Origin: Terriglobales bacterium | Lineage (GTDB): Bacteria; Acidobacteriota; Terriglobia; Terriglobales; Acidobacteriaceae | Direction of reading: 5' to 3' | DNA length: 64,000 nt | Assembly: GCA_035561515.1 (NCBI GenBank) | Contig: DATMXP010000052.1 | Coordinates: 88,719-152,718, forward strand | Shown here: positions 8,780 through 17,375 of the stretch, in pieces | Layout: each line of letters begins with the position of its first letter | Numbering within the stretch: position 1 is the first letter of the stretch | Notes under the pieces: model-generated | What the model saw: only the letters and a program-made list of their open reading frames with translations | Database searches by the model: none | Told to the model about the DNA's origin: nothing | Position numbers and translations under genes: made by a program

Positions 8780-9361
8780 GTGATCAATCGTGAATCTGCG
8801 TGGAGTTTACTAACTGAATACACCCCCTCGGAAAGTCTCCGAAAACATGCTAGGGCGGTCGAGGCTTGCATGCGGGCTTACGCCCGGAAGTATGGCGAAG
8901 ACGAAGAGAAGTGGGGACTCACCGGATTGCTGCACGACTTTGATTACGAGCGCTGGCCTTCGGCGGAAGACCATCCGTTTCGGGGCCATGAGATCCTCAC
9001 GCAGCTTGGCTATCCTGAAGACATTCGGCGCGCCATCCTCAGCCACGCCGACTATTCCGGGGTGTCGCGCGATTCCTTGATGGAAAAAACTCTCTACGCC
9101 TGCGACGAACTTGCCGGACTGATTACGGCCGCAGCGCTGGTGAAGCCGAACAAATCCATCGCCGAAGTCGATGCACCCTCTGTCCGGCGCAAGATGAAAG
9201 ACAAGGCCTTCGCGCGCAGCGTCAACCGCCAGGACATCATCAATGGTGCTGCCGATCTCGGTGTGGACCTGAACGAACACATCACGTTCTGCATCGAGGC
9301 CATGAAGGGAATCGCCACGGATTTAGGGTTGGCAGGAGCTCAGGCCGGTTCGGCTTCGTGA
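8780..9361 (+). CDS. HD-domain phosphohydrolase
   Basis: 193 residues, GTG start preceded by GGAG at good spacing. The metal-binding residues of the HD superfamily are visible: the His in LRKHARAVEACM, the His-Asp pair in GLLHDFDYERWP, a further His in ILSHADYSG and an Asp in ACDELAGLI. This HDIG-like arrangement is found in small uncharacterised hydrolases often acting on nucleotides. Substrate unknown. Followed at 61 bases by a methyltransferase gene on the same strand. Confidence 0.85.
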   Translation: MINRESAWSLLTEYTPSESLRKHARAVEACMRAYARKYGEDEEKWGLTGLLHDFDYERWPSAEDHPFRGHEILTQLGYPEDIRRAILSHADYSGVSRDSLMEKTLYACDELAGLITAAALVKPNKSIAEVDAPSVRRKMKDKAFARSVNRQDIINGAADLGVDLNEHITFCIEAMKGIATDLGLAGAQAGSAS

Positions 9362-9422
9362 CCGAGGTGGCGAGTACCTGCGTGGTATTCTCGTGAGGTC
9401 ATTTCCCTGAGAGTGTCGCTTC

Positions 9423-10223
9423 GTGAGCCTGTTTTCATCATTGAATCGCCTGCGTGGCCGCAAACTGTTCGACGAACGAGTCGAGCACATCGAGCAGGTT
9501 GTTCAGTTGCCGCCATTTACTCCGGAGATTGCTGCCGCGGTTCAGTTGATTGCCACGCGGATCACGGTAAAGGCCGATGAGGAATCGCGCCTGCTGGCGC
9601 AGAAGGAAGCGAATGCGGCTTCGCTGAAGGAGTACGAGGCCCTCGCCCCGGTATTCGCGAAAAAGAAAAAGCCGCGTAAGGTGCTCGAAATCGGGCCCGG
9701 CTTTGGGCGTTCCGTTATTTATTTCGGCAAGAAAGGTGTGTGGGACGACACCGCCGAAATTCATCTTTACGACACGAACGGTACTCAGACCAAGTACAAG
9801 CAGAAGTTCTATGACACGCCACCGAAGTGGCCGGACGTCTCTTCGTTCTGTGGGCACTTGCCGCTGCTAAAACAGGTGCTGGAGTACAACGGCATCCACA
9901 ACTTCCACGTCCACGATGCCGCCACGATGCCGCTGACGCAGCTTCCCGGCCCGTACGATTTCATCTATGGCTTCTACAGCGTGGGCTTCCATTGGTCGCT
10001 GGACTTCTATCTGGACGAGATCGATCCGCTGCTTCACGAGCGCGGACTGCTCGTCTGCACGCTGAACAAGCACTTCCGACCCTTCTCAAGGCTGGCGAAC
10101 TATTCCACCCGCGTGGTCGAATGCCCGGAGATCAAGAAGAACGCGTCACCCTTGCGCTTGCTGCTACTCAGCAAGCGCGACTTACCCGATGTTGGCCTTC
10201 CAGTGGCGAAGGTCTACCGCTGA
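9423..10223 (+). CDS. Class I SAM-dependent methyltransferase
   Basis: 266 residues, GTG start. The SAM-binding loop is V-L-E-I-G-P-G-F-G-R (about residues 89-98), followed by the strand-2 acidic residue in IHLYDTNG, the strand-4 region PYDFIYGFYSVGFHW and a strand-5 LLVCTLN. Residues 1-80 form a helical N-terminal extension. Substrate is not deducible; the family includes sugar and lipid O-methyltransferases. The stop touches the convergent hutH stop. Confidence 0.75.
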   Translation: MSLFSSLNRLRGRKLFDERVEHIEQVVQLPPFTPEIAAAVQLIATRITVKADEESRLLAQKEANAASLKEYEALAPVFAKKKKPRKVLEIGPGFGRSVIYFGKKGVWDDTAEIHLYDTNGTQTKYKQKFYDTPPKWPDVSSFCGHLPLLKQVLEYNGIHNFHVHDAATMPLTQLPGPYDFIYGFYSVGFHWSLDFYLDEIDPLLHERGLLVCTLNKHFRPFSRLANYSTRVVECPEIKKNASPLRLLLLSKRDLPDVGLPVAKVYR

Positions 10224-11810
10224 TTACTTCAGCGACTCGGCCACTCTTCCGCTGGCGATCACGTCTGCAACCTTCGCAATATCGCCCGACAGAATGCGGT
10301 CATGCTTGACCATCGGCGATACTGACCGGATCGCCTCATACGCTGCCTGCCCGCGCTTGCTTGGCTTCAGCGGAAGCAGGAAGTCAATGGCCTGGGCGGC
10401 AGCCATGGCCTCGATCGCTACTACGTAGCGGGTGTTCTCGATGACCTTCTTCAGCTTCACCGCAGCCGCCATGCCCATGGATACGTAGTCTTCCTTATTG
10501 CCACTCGTCGTGATCGAATCCACCGATGATGGATGCGCCAACACCTTGTTCTCGCTTGCCAGGGCTGCGGCCGTGACCTGGATCATCATGAATCCGGAAT
10601 TCAGGCCGGCCTCTCCGGCCAAAAACGGCGGAAGACCTTCATTCAAACTCGGGTTCACGAGCCTCTCGACTCGCCGCTCGCTGATTCCGGCCAGAGCGCT
10701 CAACGCAATCGCCAGGAAATCCAGCGCAAAGGCGATCGGTTCGCCGTGAAAGTTTCCACCTGAGATTACGTCACCCGTGATCGACTGGTCTTTCGCTCCA
10801 ACTTGCTTGGGAGCAGGGAAAACCAGCGGGTTATCGACGGCGGAGTTCATCTCAATTTCAAAGGTACGACGGCAGTGAGCGAGCGTATCGCGGACTGCTC
10901 CATGAACCTGTGGGATGCAGCGCAGCGAGTAGGCATCCTGCACACGCTTGCAGTCCGGACCACGATGCGACTCACGAATAGCGCTGCCTTCGAGCAGCTT
11001 ACGGATGTTCGCGGCAGTGTGAATTTGTCCAGCATGAGGACGCGCGCGGTGGATCCGCTCGTCCATGGCGACATCGGTGCCACGCAGTGCATCGAGCGTG
11101 AGCGCGGCGATTACGTCGGCGGAATTTACCATCGTCTCGGTCGCCAGCAGCGCGAGGCAGCCGACCGCCAGCATCGCCTGTGTGCCGTTGATGAGCGAGA
11201 TAGCCTCTTTTGCTTCCAGCACCAGTGCCTTAATGCCTGCATGCTTCAGTGCCGTGGCGGCGGTTACGCGACGCGCCGGTGGATCACCCGCGCGCCGTGG
11301 TTTCTTGCCGCTGGAATGCCACGCCTCACCTTCTCCGATCAGGACCAAAGCCAAATGAGACAGGGGAGCCAGGTCACCGCTCGCTCCAACCGACCCTTGC
11401 GCCGGTATCACCGGATGCACGCCGCGGTTCAGCATCTCGCAGAGTGTGTCGATAACAATCGGCCGCACGCCGCTGTTGCCCTTCGCCAGCGAGTTCGCGC
11501 GAAGAAGAATCATGGCGCGAGTTTCGGCTTCGCTCAGCGGTTCGCCAACGCCCACGGCATGCGAGCGCAGCAGGTTCACCTGCAATTCGCGGCTCTGCTC
11601 GGGAGAGATGCGAACATCGCTCAGCTTGCCTACCCCGGTGGTAATCGCGTAGGCCACCTTGTTGGTGGCGAGAATGTCATCCACCACCGCGCGGGCGCGT
11701 TCCACGGCGATGCGTGCATCAGGTGCCAACAGCACCGGACGCTTCTGATAAACAACTTCTTTAAGATCTTCGAGGGTGAGGTCGTTACCGGTAAGATGAA
11801 GTGCTTTCAT
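10224..11810 (-). CDS. hutH: Histidine ammonia-lyase
   Basis: 528 residues, full length. The MIO prosthetic-group triad Ala143-Ser144-Gly145 is intact within GSVGASGDLAPLSH, and ITTGVGKLSD near residue 56 supplies the catalytic Tyr region (here Thr-Thr-Gly-Val). The enzyme removes ammonia from histidine to give urocanate in the cytosol. The other hut genes (hutU, hutI) are not in the window. An aromatic-amino-acid ammonia-lyase or aminomutase is the main alternative within the family. Confidence 0.9.
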   Translation of the reverse strand: MKALHLTGNDLTLEDLKEVVYQKRPVLLAPDARIAVERARAVVDDILATNKVAYAITTGVGKLSDVRISPEQSRELQVNLLRSHAVGVGEPLSEAETRAMILLRANSLAKGNSGVRPIVIDTLCEMLNRGVHPVIPAQGSVGASGDLAPLSHLALVLIGEGEAWHSSGKKPRRAGDPPARRVTAATALKHAGIKALVLEAKEAISLINGTQAMLAVGCLALLATETMVNSADVIAALTLDALRGTDVAMDERIHRARPHAGQIHTAANIRKLLEGSAIRESHRGPDCKRVQDAYSLRCIPQVHGAVRDTLAHCRRTFEIEMNSAVDNPLVFPAPKQVGAKDQSITGDVISGGNFHGEPIAFALDFLAIALSALAGISERRVERLVNPSLNEGLPPFLAGEAGLNSGFMMIQVTAAALASENKVLAHPSSVDSITTSGNKEDYVSMGMAAAVKLKKVIENTRYVVAIEAMAAAQAIDFLLPLKPSKRGQAAYEAIRSVSPMVKHDRILSGDIAKVADVIASGRVAESLK

Positions 11811-11873
11811 AAGAAGCCGCCAATCTGGGGAAAATAACTGGCTAGTCTACCAGTTCGGCTTCTCAGAACTCGA

Positions 11874-12305
11874 TTACAGGCTCGCCACCACCGCCGCGCG
11901 GAACGGCACAAGGTACTTCTCCGGCAAGTTTTTTCGCTGAAGGTCGTCGCCGACAACGATATGCGTCGTCTCGCCTTCCGCGAGCACCGAACCGTCAGAG
12001 GCGCGCACCACCTCGTACCCGAAGTGCAGCATCCAGCTGCGGACGTTTTTCAAGTGCGTGCGAATAATCAGCTCGTCGTCGTAGAGCGCCGGCGCTTTGT
12101 AACGGACCTTCAGGTCCACGACTGCAATATGGCAGTGGTCTTCGGCTTCCATTTCCTTGTAGGTGAAGCCAATTTGCCGCAGTAGCTCAACTCGACCCAC
12201 CTCAAACCAGATCACGTAATTCGAGTGATACACCACGCGCATCTGGTCGGTCTCGGCATACCGTACGCGTATCCGCGCTTCGCCAACGTAAGGAGTCTTC
12301 GTCAT
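11874..12305 (-). CDS. Acyl-CoA thioesterase, YbgC/4HBT hot-dog fold
   Basis: 143 residues from the ATG at 12305, chosen because it makes a 4-base ATGA overlap with the stop of the upstream enoyl-CoA hydratase gene. The family signature is present: RVRYAETDQMRVVYHSNYV with catalytic Asp in ETD and the following YVIWFEVGRVELLR helix. It hydrolyses acyl-CoA esters. Translational coupling to the hydratase suggests a shared fatty or aromatic acid breakdown step. Confidence 0.9.
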   Translation of the reverse strand: MTKTPYVGEARIRVRYAETDQMRVVYHSNYVIWFEVGRVELLRQIGFTYKEMEAEDHCHIAVVDLKVRYKAPALYDDELIIRTHLKNVRSWMLHFGYEVVRASDGSVLAEGETTHIVVGDDLQRKNLPEKYLVPFRAAVVASL

Positions 12306-13084
12306 TGACCCGACCACCGTGGCTTACGTTTTTCGAGGAACGACGAGATTCCTTCCCGGAAGTCGCCGGTTGTGCGGCTGCGTGCATTTTCGTCGATGGC
12401 TGCGGATATCTGCCGATTGAGCTCTTCGAATCCGAATCCGGAAATCAGACGCTTGGTCGCGACCAGCGAAAGCGGACTGTTCTCCAGCAATGTCGCGGCG
12501 ACTTCCTGCACGCGAGGCATCAGCCGTTCCGGCTCGACGACTTCGTTCACCAGCCCAAAACGATACGCTTCGTGCGCGTCGAAGATGCGCCCGGTAAGCA
12601 GCAGATCGCGTGCGTGCTTCTCGCCGACTTGCCGCACGAGGAAGCTTGAGACGATCGCCGGCACGAACCCGATGCGCACTTCCGTGTAGCCGAACTTCGC
12701 TTCCGTCGAAGCAATCGTGATATCGCACATCGTCGCCAGCCCAGTCCCACCGGCGATGGCAGCCCCATTGACCGCAGCTATGGTCGGCCTGGGGAACTCG
12801 TATACCGACCGGAACAGTCGCGCCATCGTTTGCGTGTCGCGCACGTTCTCTTCGTGCGTCCGCCCGAGCAGCGCCTTCAGGTTCTCGAGATCAATTCCGC
12901 CGGAAAACGCTTTGCCGGCACCGGTGATGATGAGCACCAGCGCTTCAGAGCTCTCTACCTCGTCCAGCGCATTCAGGACTTCCTCCACCAGCTCGAAGCT
13001 GATGGCATTGCGCTTCTCCGGACGATTTAGCGTGATTGTGGCAACGCGATTGTCGTAAGTGAGTGTGATGGTGTTGTACGGCAT
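12302..13084 (-). CDS. Enoyl-CoA hydratase/isomerase (crotonase family)
   Basis: 260 residues. Crotonase features: N-terminal VATITLNRPEKRNAIS, oxyanion-hole FSGGIDL (about residue 61) and AAINGAAIAGGTG-like segment (here AAVNGAAIAGGTGLA), and FGYTEVRIGFVPA; the usual catalytic Glu region is the segment FGYTEVRIG. Its cytosolic role is hydration or isomerisation of enoyl-CoA. Coupled by overlap to the thioesterase downstream. The exact substrate is not clear. Confidence 0.92.
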   Translation of the reverse strand: MPYNTITLTYDNRVATITLNRPEKRNAISFELVEEVLNALDEVESSEALVLIITGAGKAFSGGIDLENLKALLGRTHEENVRDTQTMARLFRSVYEFPRPTIAAVNGAAIAGGTGLATMCDITIASTEAKFGYTEVRIGFVPAIVSSFLVRQVGEKHARDLLLTGRIFDAHEAYRFGLVNEVVEPERLMPRVQEVAATLLENSPLSLVATKRLISGFGFEELNRQISAAIDENARSRTTGDFREGISSFLEKRKPRWSGQ

Positions 13085-13120
13085 GTGAACGAGAAATTAT
13101 AGACGTTTGACCCACGGAGA

Positions 13121-13181
13121 CACAGAGGCAGAGAGATTTAAGCTTTGAGAAACTGAACCTCCGGAACTCTGTGCCTCTGTG
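13121..13181. repeat. Intergenic inverted repeat of the 'cacagaggcacagag' type
   Basis: Two 15-base arms (13121-13135 and 13167-13181) match in inverted orientation at 14 of 15 positions, sharing the core CACAGAGGCA. The element lies between the start of the hydratase gene and the stop of the RES toxin gene and could form a hairpin ending the toxin mRNA. A related string occurs inside ligD of this window. Confidence 0.6.
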
Positions 13182-13192
13182 GTGAAAACGAT

Positions 13193-13651
13193 TTACCGGA
13201 ACATCCGCAGGTCAAACTCGAAAGGTTCAGGCTTCTCGAATTTCACGCGCGCAAACTCCCGATGAGCGGGATTCAGCAGCAGGTTCCATTCTCCACGAAT
13301 TGCGGCCGAAGGAACGAGTAGCGCGACGGTCAGGCCTTCGCGCACCCAGGCGTCGCCAATCTTTCGCAGCGATTCCTCTCGTGATCGCCTCCAGTTTGCG
13401 GGCAAGCTTTCCAGCGCCACCTTCAAGACCTCGAGGCTATCGGGAATTTCGCCGGCAACGGACACCAGGTCCTTCGGACGCAGGTTCGGCTCAAGGTTTA
13501 CGAACGTCTCAATCGCGGCGAGGGCAAGGGAAGTGGAGGCATAAACAACCGATACGCCGCGGCTGTTCCATCGGCCTCCGAACAGACGGGCGCCTTCCCC
13601 GGTCGCCGCGTCTGCGGCAAACCGCTGACGACAAATCCGCCAGAAGCGCAT
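13193..13651 (-). CDS. RES-domain toxin (NAD+ phosphorylase family)
   Basis: 152 residues with RES-domain features: N-terminal FWRICRQRFAADA, the Arg/Gly/Trp segment GARLFGGRWNSRG that gives the family its name, and YASTSLALAAIETFVN with the conserved Glu. Characterised members degrade NAD+ when freed from their antitoxin. Its start codon overlaps the stop of the Xre antitoxin gene by one base (TGATG), so the pair is translationally coupled. Confidence 0.9.
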   Translation of the reverse strand: MRFWRICRQRFAADAATGEGARLFGGRWNSRGVSVVYASTSLALAAIETFVNLEPNLRPKDLVSVAGEIPDSLEVLKVALESLPANWRRSREESLRKIGDAWVREGLTVALLVPSAAIRGEWNLLLNPAHREFARVKFEKPEPFEFDLRMFR

Positions 13652-14085
13652 CAGCTATATACGCCGTAAGCGATACGGCCCAGGACGTCTTCCACTTCGC
13701 GGGCGCCAAGGTCTGTGTCCAGTTGGTCAAACGGCTTCTCGCCACCAAGCGCACGGTTCGGCGTGCGAAGCCACTCGGAAGCCTTCTCCTCGTCGCCGAT
13801 CTTCTCCACGGCACTTGCGTAGACGCGGGCAAAACGCACGGTACGGTCGGACTCGGCTGCCGTAAGACGTGAATGGTGACTCAGGCGGCGCGTTAGCGTC
13901 CTTTGCGGAATGCCAAGCTTGCGCGACAGCACGCTCTGTCCAACGTTCATACGCTCAGCAAGCGCGCTGATCGAGTGAGCCGGCAGTCCTTCTCGAACGA
14001 GGTCCGCGAGATCGTTCGACTTCTTAACCGTCTTCCCGAGTACCTTGCGGCCTCCGAGTACGTCGGCAATGGCTTGGGTTTCCAT
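13651..14085 (-). CDS. Xre/MbcA/ParS-type antitoxin (DUF2384)
   Basis: 144 residues. An N-terminal helix-turn-helix region (ISALAERMNVGQSVLSRKLGI, then RTLTRRL) precedes the C-terminal DUF2384 domain with ASEWLRTPNRALGGEKPFD and the terminal DLGAREVEDVLGRIAYGVYS, which is the toxin-binding part in characterised RES-Xre pairs. Upstream ribosome-binding site is AGAGG within an inverted repeat, suggesting autoregulation. Confidence 0.9.
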   Translation of the reverse strand: METQAIADVLGGRKVLGKTVKKSNDLADLVREGLPAHSISALAERMNVGQSVLSRKLGIPQRTLTRRLSHHSRLTAAESDRTVRFARVYASAVEKIGDEEKASEWLRTPNRALGGEKPFDQLDTDLGAREVEDVLGRIAYGVYS

Positions 14086-14088
14086 GTG

Positions 14089-14120
14089 GCCTCTTGGCTA
14101 TATAGATTAGGCCAAGTGGC
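14089..14120 (-). promoter_or_regulatory. Inverted-repeat operator overlapping the RES-Xre promoter and ribosome-binding site
   Basis: Arms GCCTCTTGGC (14089-14098) and GCCAAGTGGC (14111-14120) are inverted copies at 9 of 10 positions, separated by 12 bases that hold a CTATATA-like -10 element on the minus strand. The inner arm also covers the AGAGG ribosome-binding site of the antitoxin, so a bound antitoxin could block both steps. Confidence 0.65.
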
Positions 14121-14135
14121 TTGAAGTTGCAAAGC

Positions 14136-15011
14136 CTATTTCGCGAACTTCGACGAGATGTCGGAAGTCATCGCTAGCACGCTCTCCAGCGGCTTCCGGA
14201 TCGGCACCTGAATGCCGCGCTCGTTGAACGCTGCAAGCATGCGTTCCGTCGGGATATTTCCGACCAGCGTGTCCTGCGCGAAGGGGCATCCGCCCAACCC
14301 GCCAATGGCCGAGTCGAACCGGCGGCATCCGGCGTCATAGGCGGCGAGCACCTTGGCCGCGGCTTCGTCGGGACGGCTGTGCAGGTGGCACCCGATCTCG
14401 AGGTAGTCAAAGCGGGCGTTCACGGCGGCAAAGACGTCGGCGATCTGCTGCGGCGATGCAACACCAACGGTATCCGCCAGCGAGATCTGGTGGATGTCCA
14501 TCGACTCGAGCAGTTCCACGGCGTTCACCACCTCGTCCACATTCCACAAATCGCCATACGGGTTGCCGAATGCCATCGAGATGTAAACGACGACGTCGAG
14601 TCCAGCCTCGTCCGCCTTCTTCTCGATTTTCTCCAGCTCTTCGACCGCGTCTTCCAGCGATTGCTTCTGATTATTGTCAAGAAACGTCGGCGAAATCGAG
14701 TAAGGGAAGCCAACGGTCTTCACCGCTTCGGTCGCAATCGCTCTCTCCACGCCTTTCTCGTTGACGACAATGCCGATGATCTCGACATCATCGGGCGGAT
14801 CGAGTTGCTTCAGCACCTCTTCCGAGTCCGACATCTGTGGCACGGCCTTCGGAGAAACGAACGACACGGCGTCAATGTGCTTGAACCCGGTGCCAATGAG
14901 AGCGCGCAGGTACTGGACTTTGACGTCAGTGGGAATTTGGCCCTTGAGGCCCTGCCAGGCATCGCGAGGACATTCAACCAGTTTGATCGGGTCATTTGAC
15001 GATCGGGTCAT
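14136..15011 (-). CDS. Hydroxymethylglutaryl-CoA lyase
   Basis: 291 residues. DRE-TIM family; the HMGL signature GGLGGCPFAQD with its catalytic Cys is present near residue 236, and metal ligands are suggested by HLHSRPDE (about residue 208). The usual N-terminal DGLQ appears here as ECPRDAWQGLKGQIP, with Arg and Asp retained. It splits HMG-CoA to acetyl-CoA and acetoacetate, the last step of leucine breakdown. Start overlaps the upstream membrane protein stop (ATGA). Third gene of the carboxylase operon. Confidence 0.92.
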   Translation of the reverse strand: MTRSSNDPIKLVECPRDAWQGLKGQIPTDVKVQYLRALIGTGFKHIDAVSFVSPKAVPQMSDSEEVLKQLDPPDDVEIIGIVVNEKGVERAIATEAVKTVGFPYSISPTFLDNNQKQSLEDAVEELEKIEKKADEAGLDVVVYISMAFGNPYGDLWNVDEVVNAVELLESMDIHQISLADTVGVASPQQIADVFAAVNARFDYLEIGCHLHSRPDEAAAKVLAAYDAGCRRFDSAIGGLGGCPFAQDTLVGNIPTERMLAAFNERGIQVPIRKPLESVLAMTSDISSKFAK

Positions 15012-15361
15012 CGGGCCATTTCTCTCCTCCGGTGAATCGCACGCTTATCAACCGGCAAAAGATTCGATGCTGCAAACAGCACCACGAACCATACCGCAAC
15101 CCAGAACAACAGGCTCACTCCGATGTTGCCGTCCGAAATCGCAGCCCCACCCACCGGCCAACTGTAGAAACGCGACAGGCCGTGCACTCGCGCCAGTCTG
15201 ATTCCGAGAAACATGTATGTTAGCGAAGCTGCGGGGAGCGCCAGTAGCAATGATCCTATTGCCCGCCATAATCGCACTCGCTTGTACTGACCAGAGGCGA
15301 AGAGCAGTATGAAACCCACTGTGACGCAAGCGCCTATGAGAATGGGAAGTAGCGCCGTCAT
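15008..15361 (-). CDS. Small integral membrane protein between carboxylase and HMG-CoA lyase
   Basis: 117 residues with about four hydrophobic segments (near 3-22, 32-52, a weaker one at 65-80 and 82-102) and a basic C-terminus (KRAIHRRREMAR). No family recognised. It begins one base after the carboxyltransferase stop and overlaps the lyase start, so it is embedded in the leucine-catabolism operon; a transport or assembly role would be guesswork. Confidence 0.7.
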   Translation of the reverse strand: MTALLPILIGACVTVGFILLFASGQYKRVRLWRAIGSLLLALPAASLTYMFLGIRLARVHGLSRFYSWPVGGAAISDGNIGVSLLFWVAVWFVVLFAASNLLPVDKRAIHRRREMAR

Positions 15362-15362
15362 C

Positions 15363-17054
15363 TTACGTCTGCAGCACTCCCACGCTGAACTTCGGCACCT
15401 CGGGGTTTAGCGTCGCAGCCGTTAGTGCCGCGATAATCGCGTCGCGCGTGTCCAGAGGATCAATGATGGCGTCCAGCCATAGCCGTGCCGCGCCGTAACG
15501 CGGGTTCATCTGCTGGTCGTAGGTGTTCTTCACTTCGTCGTAAAGTTTCTTGCGATCGGTTTCGCTGAGCTTGTGGCCATTGCGTTCCAATTGCTTGATC
15601 TTGATTTCCACCAGCGTTCCCGCCGCCGACTCGCCACTCATCACCGAGTAGCGCGCCGTTGGCCACGCGAAGATGAAGCGCGGATCGTAGGCCTTGCCGC
15701 ACATAGCATAATGCCCGGCGCCGAACGAACCGCCGATGATGACTGCGATCTTCGGCACCACTGAATTCGAGACGGCATTCACCATCTTCGCGCCGGCTTT
15801 GATAATGCCGCTCCACTCTGCGTCGCGTCCGACCATGAAGCCGTTCACGTCGTGCAGGAAGACCAGCGGCACCAGGTTCTGGTTGCAGTCCATGATGAAG
15901 CGCGAAGCCTTTTCTGCCGACTCGGTGTAGATCACGCGCCCGAACTCCACGCGCTTGTGGCCCTGCTCATCCGTCTGGTGCTGGTGCGCGGCCTGGTTCG
16001 CTACGATTCCAACCGCATGGCCGCCGATGCGCGCGAATCCGCAGATCAGCGTCTTGCCGTATTCGGCCCTGTACTCATCGAAACGCGAGCCGTCCACAAT
16101 GCGCGCGACGATCTCCTTCATGTCGTACGGCTGCGTGGGATTCGATTGGTAGATTCCATATAGTTCTTCCGGCGCGTACAACGGCGGATCGACCTTGTTG
16201 ATGTGATCGAATGGTGCCCGTGGACGCGCACCCATCTTCTCCACCAGAGAGCGAATCCGTTTCAGGCACGATTCGTCGTTTGGTTCGTGGTAGTCCACGG
16301 TGCCGCTGATCGCCGAGTGCATCTCCGCGCCGCCCAGTTCTTCGGCGGAAACTTTCTGTCCGATCGCCGCTTGTACCAACGCCGGTCCGGCAAGAAACAG
16401 ACCGCTGCCGTCGGTCATCAGTACGTGGTCGCACATCACCGGCAGATATCCGCCGCCGGCTACGCACATGCCCATGATGGCTGCGATCTGCGGAATGCCC
16501 TTCGCCGACATCACGGCGTTGTTGCGGAAGACGCGGCCAAAGTCATCGGTATCGGGGAAGACATCTTCCTGCAGCGGCAGGAACACGCCTGCCGAGTCCA
16601 CCAGGTAAATCGTGGGGATGTGGTTGTCGATGGCAATGTTCTGCGCACGAATCACTTTCTTGGCCGTCATCGGAAAGAACGCGCCGGCTTTTACCGTCGC
16701 GTCATTGGCGATGATCATGAATGTGCGGCCATGGATTTTGCCAAGCCCTGTAATCACCCCAGCGCACGGAGCGCCGCCCCATTCCTCATACATCCCGAAT
16801 GCCGCATAAAGCCCAAGCTCAAATAATTCGGTGCCGGGATCCAGCAGCAGGTTCAGGCGCTCGCGGGCAGTCAACCGCTTCTTCTGATGCTGGGATTCGA
16901 TGGCCTTCTTTCCTCCGCCGAGAACGAGTTGCTCTTCCTCGTTTCGGAGCTGATAGACAAGGTCGGCCATGGCGCGCATGTTCTTTTCGAAGCGCTGCGA
17001 CGTGGGATCAATTTTGCTGGGGAGAACGTTGCTGGAAGTGGCGGTTTCGCTCAT
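15363..17054 (-). CDS. Acyl-CoA carboxylase carboxyltransferase subunit, probably methylcrotonyl-CoA carboxylase beta
   Basis: 563 residues from the ATG at 17054 (MSETATSSNVLPSK); the frame runs further upstream but without support. Crotonase-like carboxyltransferase folds: N-terminal half with GVITGLGKIHGR, VDSAGVFLPLQEDVFPD and GGGYLPVMCDH; C-terminal half with GGSFGAGHYAMCGKAYDP. The LPLQ-x-VFPD segment is typical of the methylcrotonyl enzyme. No biotin carboxylase (alpha) gene is adjacent. Neighbouring HMG-CoA lyase supports leucine/isovalerate breakdown. Confidence 0.9.
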   Translation of the reverse strand: MSETATSSNVLPSKIDPTSQRFEKNMRAMADLVYQLRNEEEQLVLGGGKKAIESQHQKKRLTARERLNLLLDPGTELFELGLYAAFGMYEEWGGAPCAGVITGLGKIHGRTFMIIANDATVKAGAFFPMTAKKVIRAQNIAIDNHIPTIYLVDSAGVFLPLQEDVFPDTDDFGRVFRNNAVMSAKGIPQIAAIMGMCVAGGGYLPVMCDHVLMTDGSGLFLAGPALVQAAIGQKVSAEELGGAEMHSAISGTVDYHEPNDESCLKRIRSLVEKMGARPRAPFDHINKVDPPLYAPEELYGIYQSNPTQPYDMKEIVARIVDGSRFDEYRAEYGKTLICGFARIGGHAVGIVANQAAHQHQTDEQGHKRVEFGRVIYTESAEKASRFIMDCNQNLVPLVFLHDVNGFMVGRDAEWSGIIKAGAKMVNAVSNSVVPKIAVIIGGSFGAGHYAMCGKAYDPRFIFAWPTARYSVMSGESAAGTLVEIKIKQLERNGHKLSETDRKKLYDEVKNTYDQQMNPRYGAARLWLDAIIDPLDTRDAIIAALTAATLNPEVPKFSVGVLQT

Positions 17055-17174
17055 ATAAGGATTCCGTATGAAATCGAACCAACTAGGGTATAGGAGCGGG
17101 ACAAGAACGGCTAGTGGGCTGCCGCACGGAACTTCGTGACAGCACAATGCGTATCATCAGGCAGAGGCACTCGC

Positions 17175-17375
17175 ATGCTCACATTCATCTTGTGGTGCAT
17201 TCTATTCGTGATCTGCTGGCCGCTGGCGCTGCTCGCGATCTTGCTGTACCCGCTGGTTTGGCTGTTTCTGCTGCCGTTCCGGTTGTTGGGAATTGCGGTG
17301 GAAGGCGCGTTGAAACTTGTTTGGGCCGTAGTGACGTTGCCCGCTCGCCTCCTGGGTGCGCCGGGCCGGCTTTAG
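17175..17375 (+). CDS. Small membrane protein, 66 aa
   Basis: Start placed at the ATG at 17175, eight bases after AGAGG; the upstream in-frame start at 17136 lacks support. The protein is almost wholly hydrophobic (MLTFILWCILFVICWPLAL, PLVWLFLLPFRLLGIAVEG) with two to three membrane segments and a short basic tail. Function unknown. Its last four bases overlap the convergent hydrolase gene. Confidence 0.6.
   Translation: MLTFILWCILFVICWPLALLAILLYPLVWLFLLPFRLLGIAVEGALKLVWAVVTLPARLLGAPGRL

Noticed and set aside
10803..11837. 344-residue open frame on the + strand
   Set aside because: Antisense to hutH, which has its catalytic triad intact; product is low-complexity His/Arg/Gln-rich.
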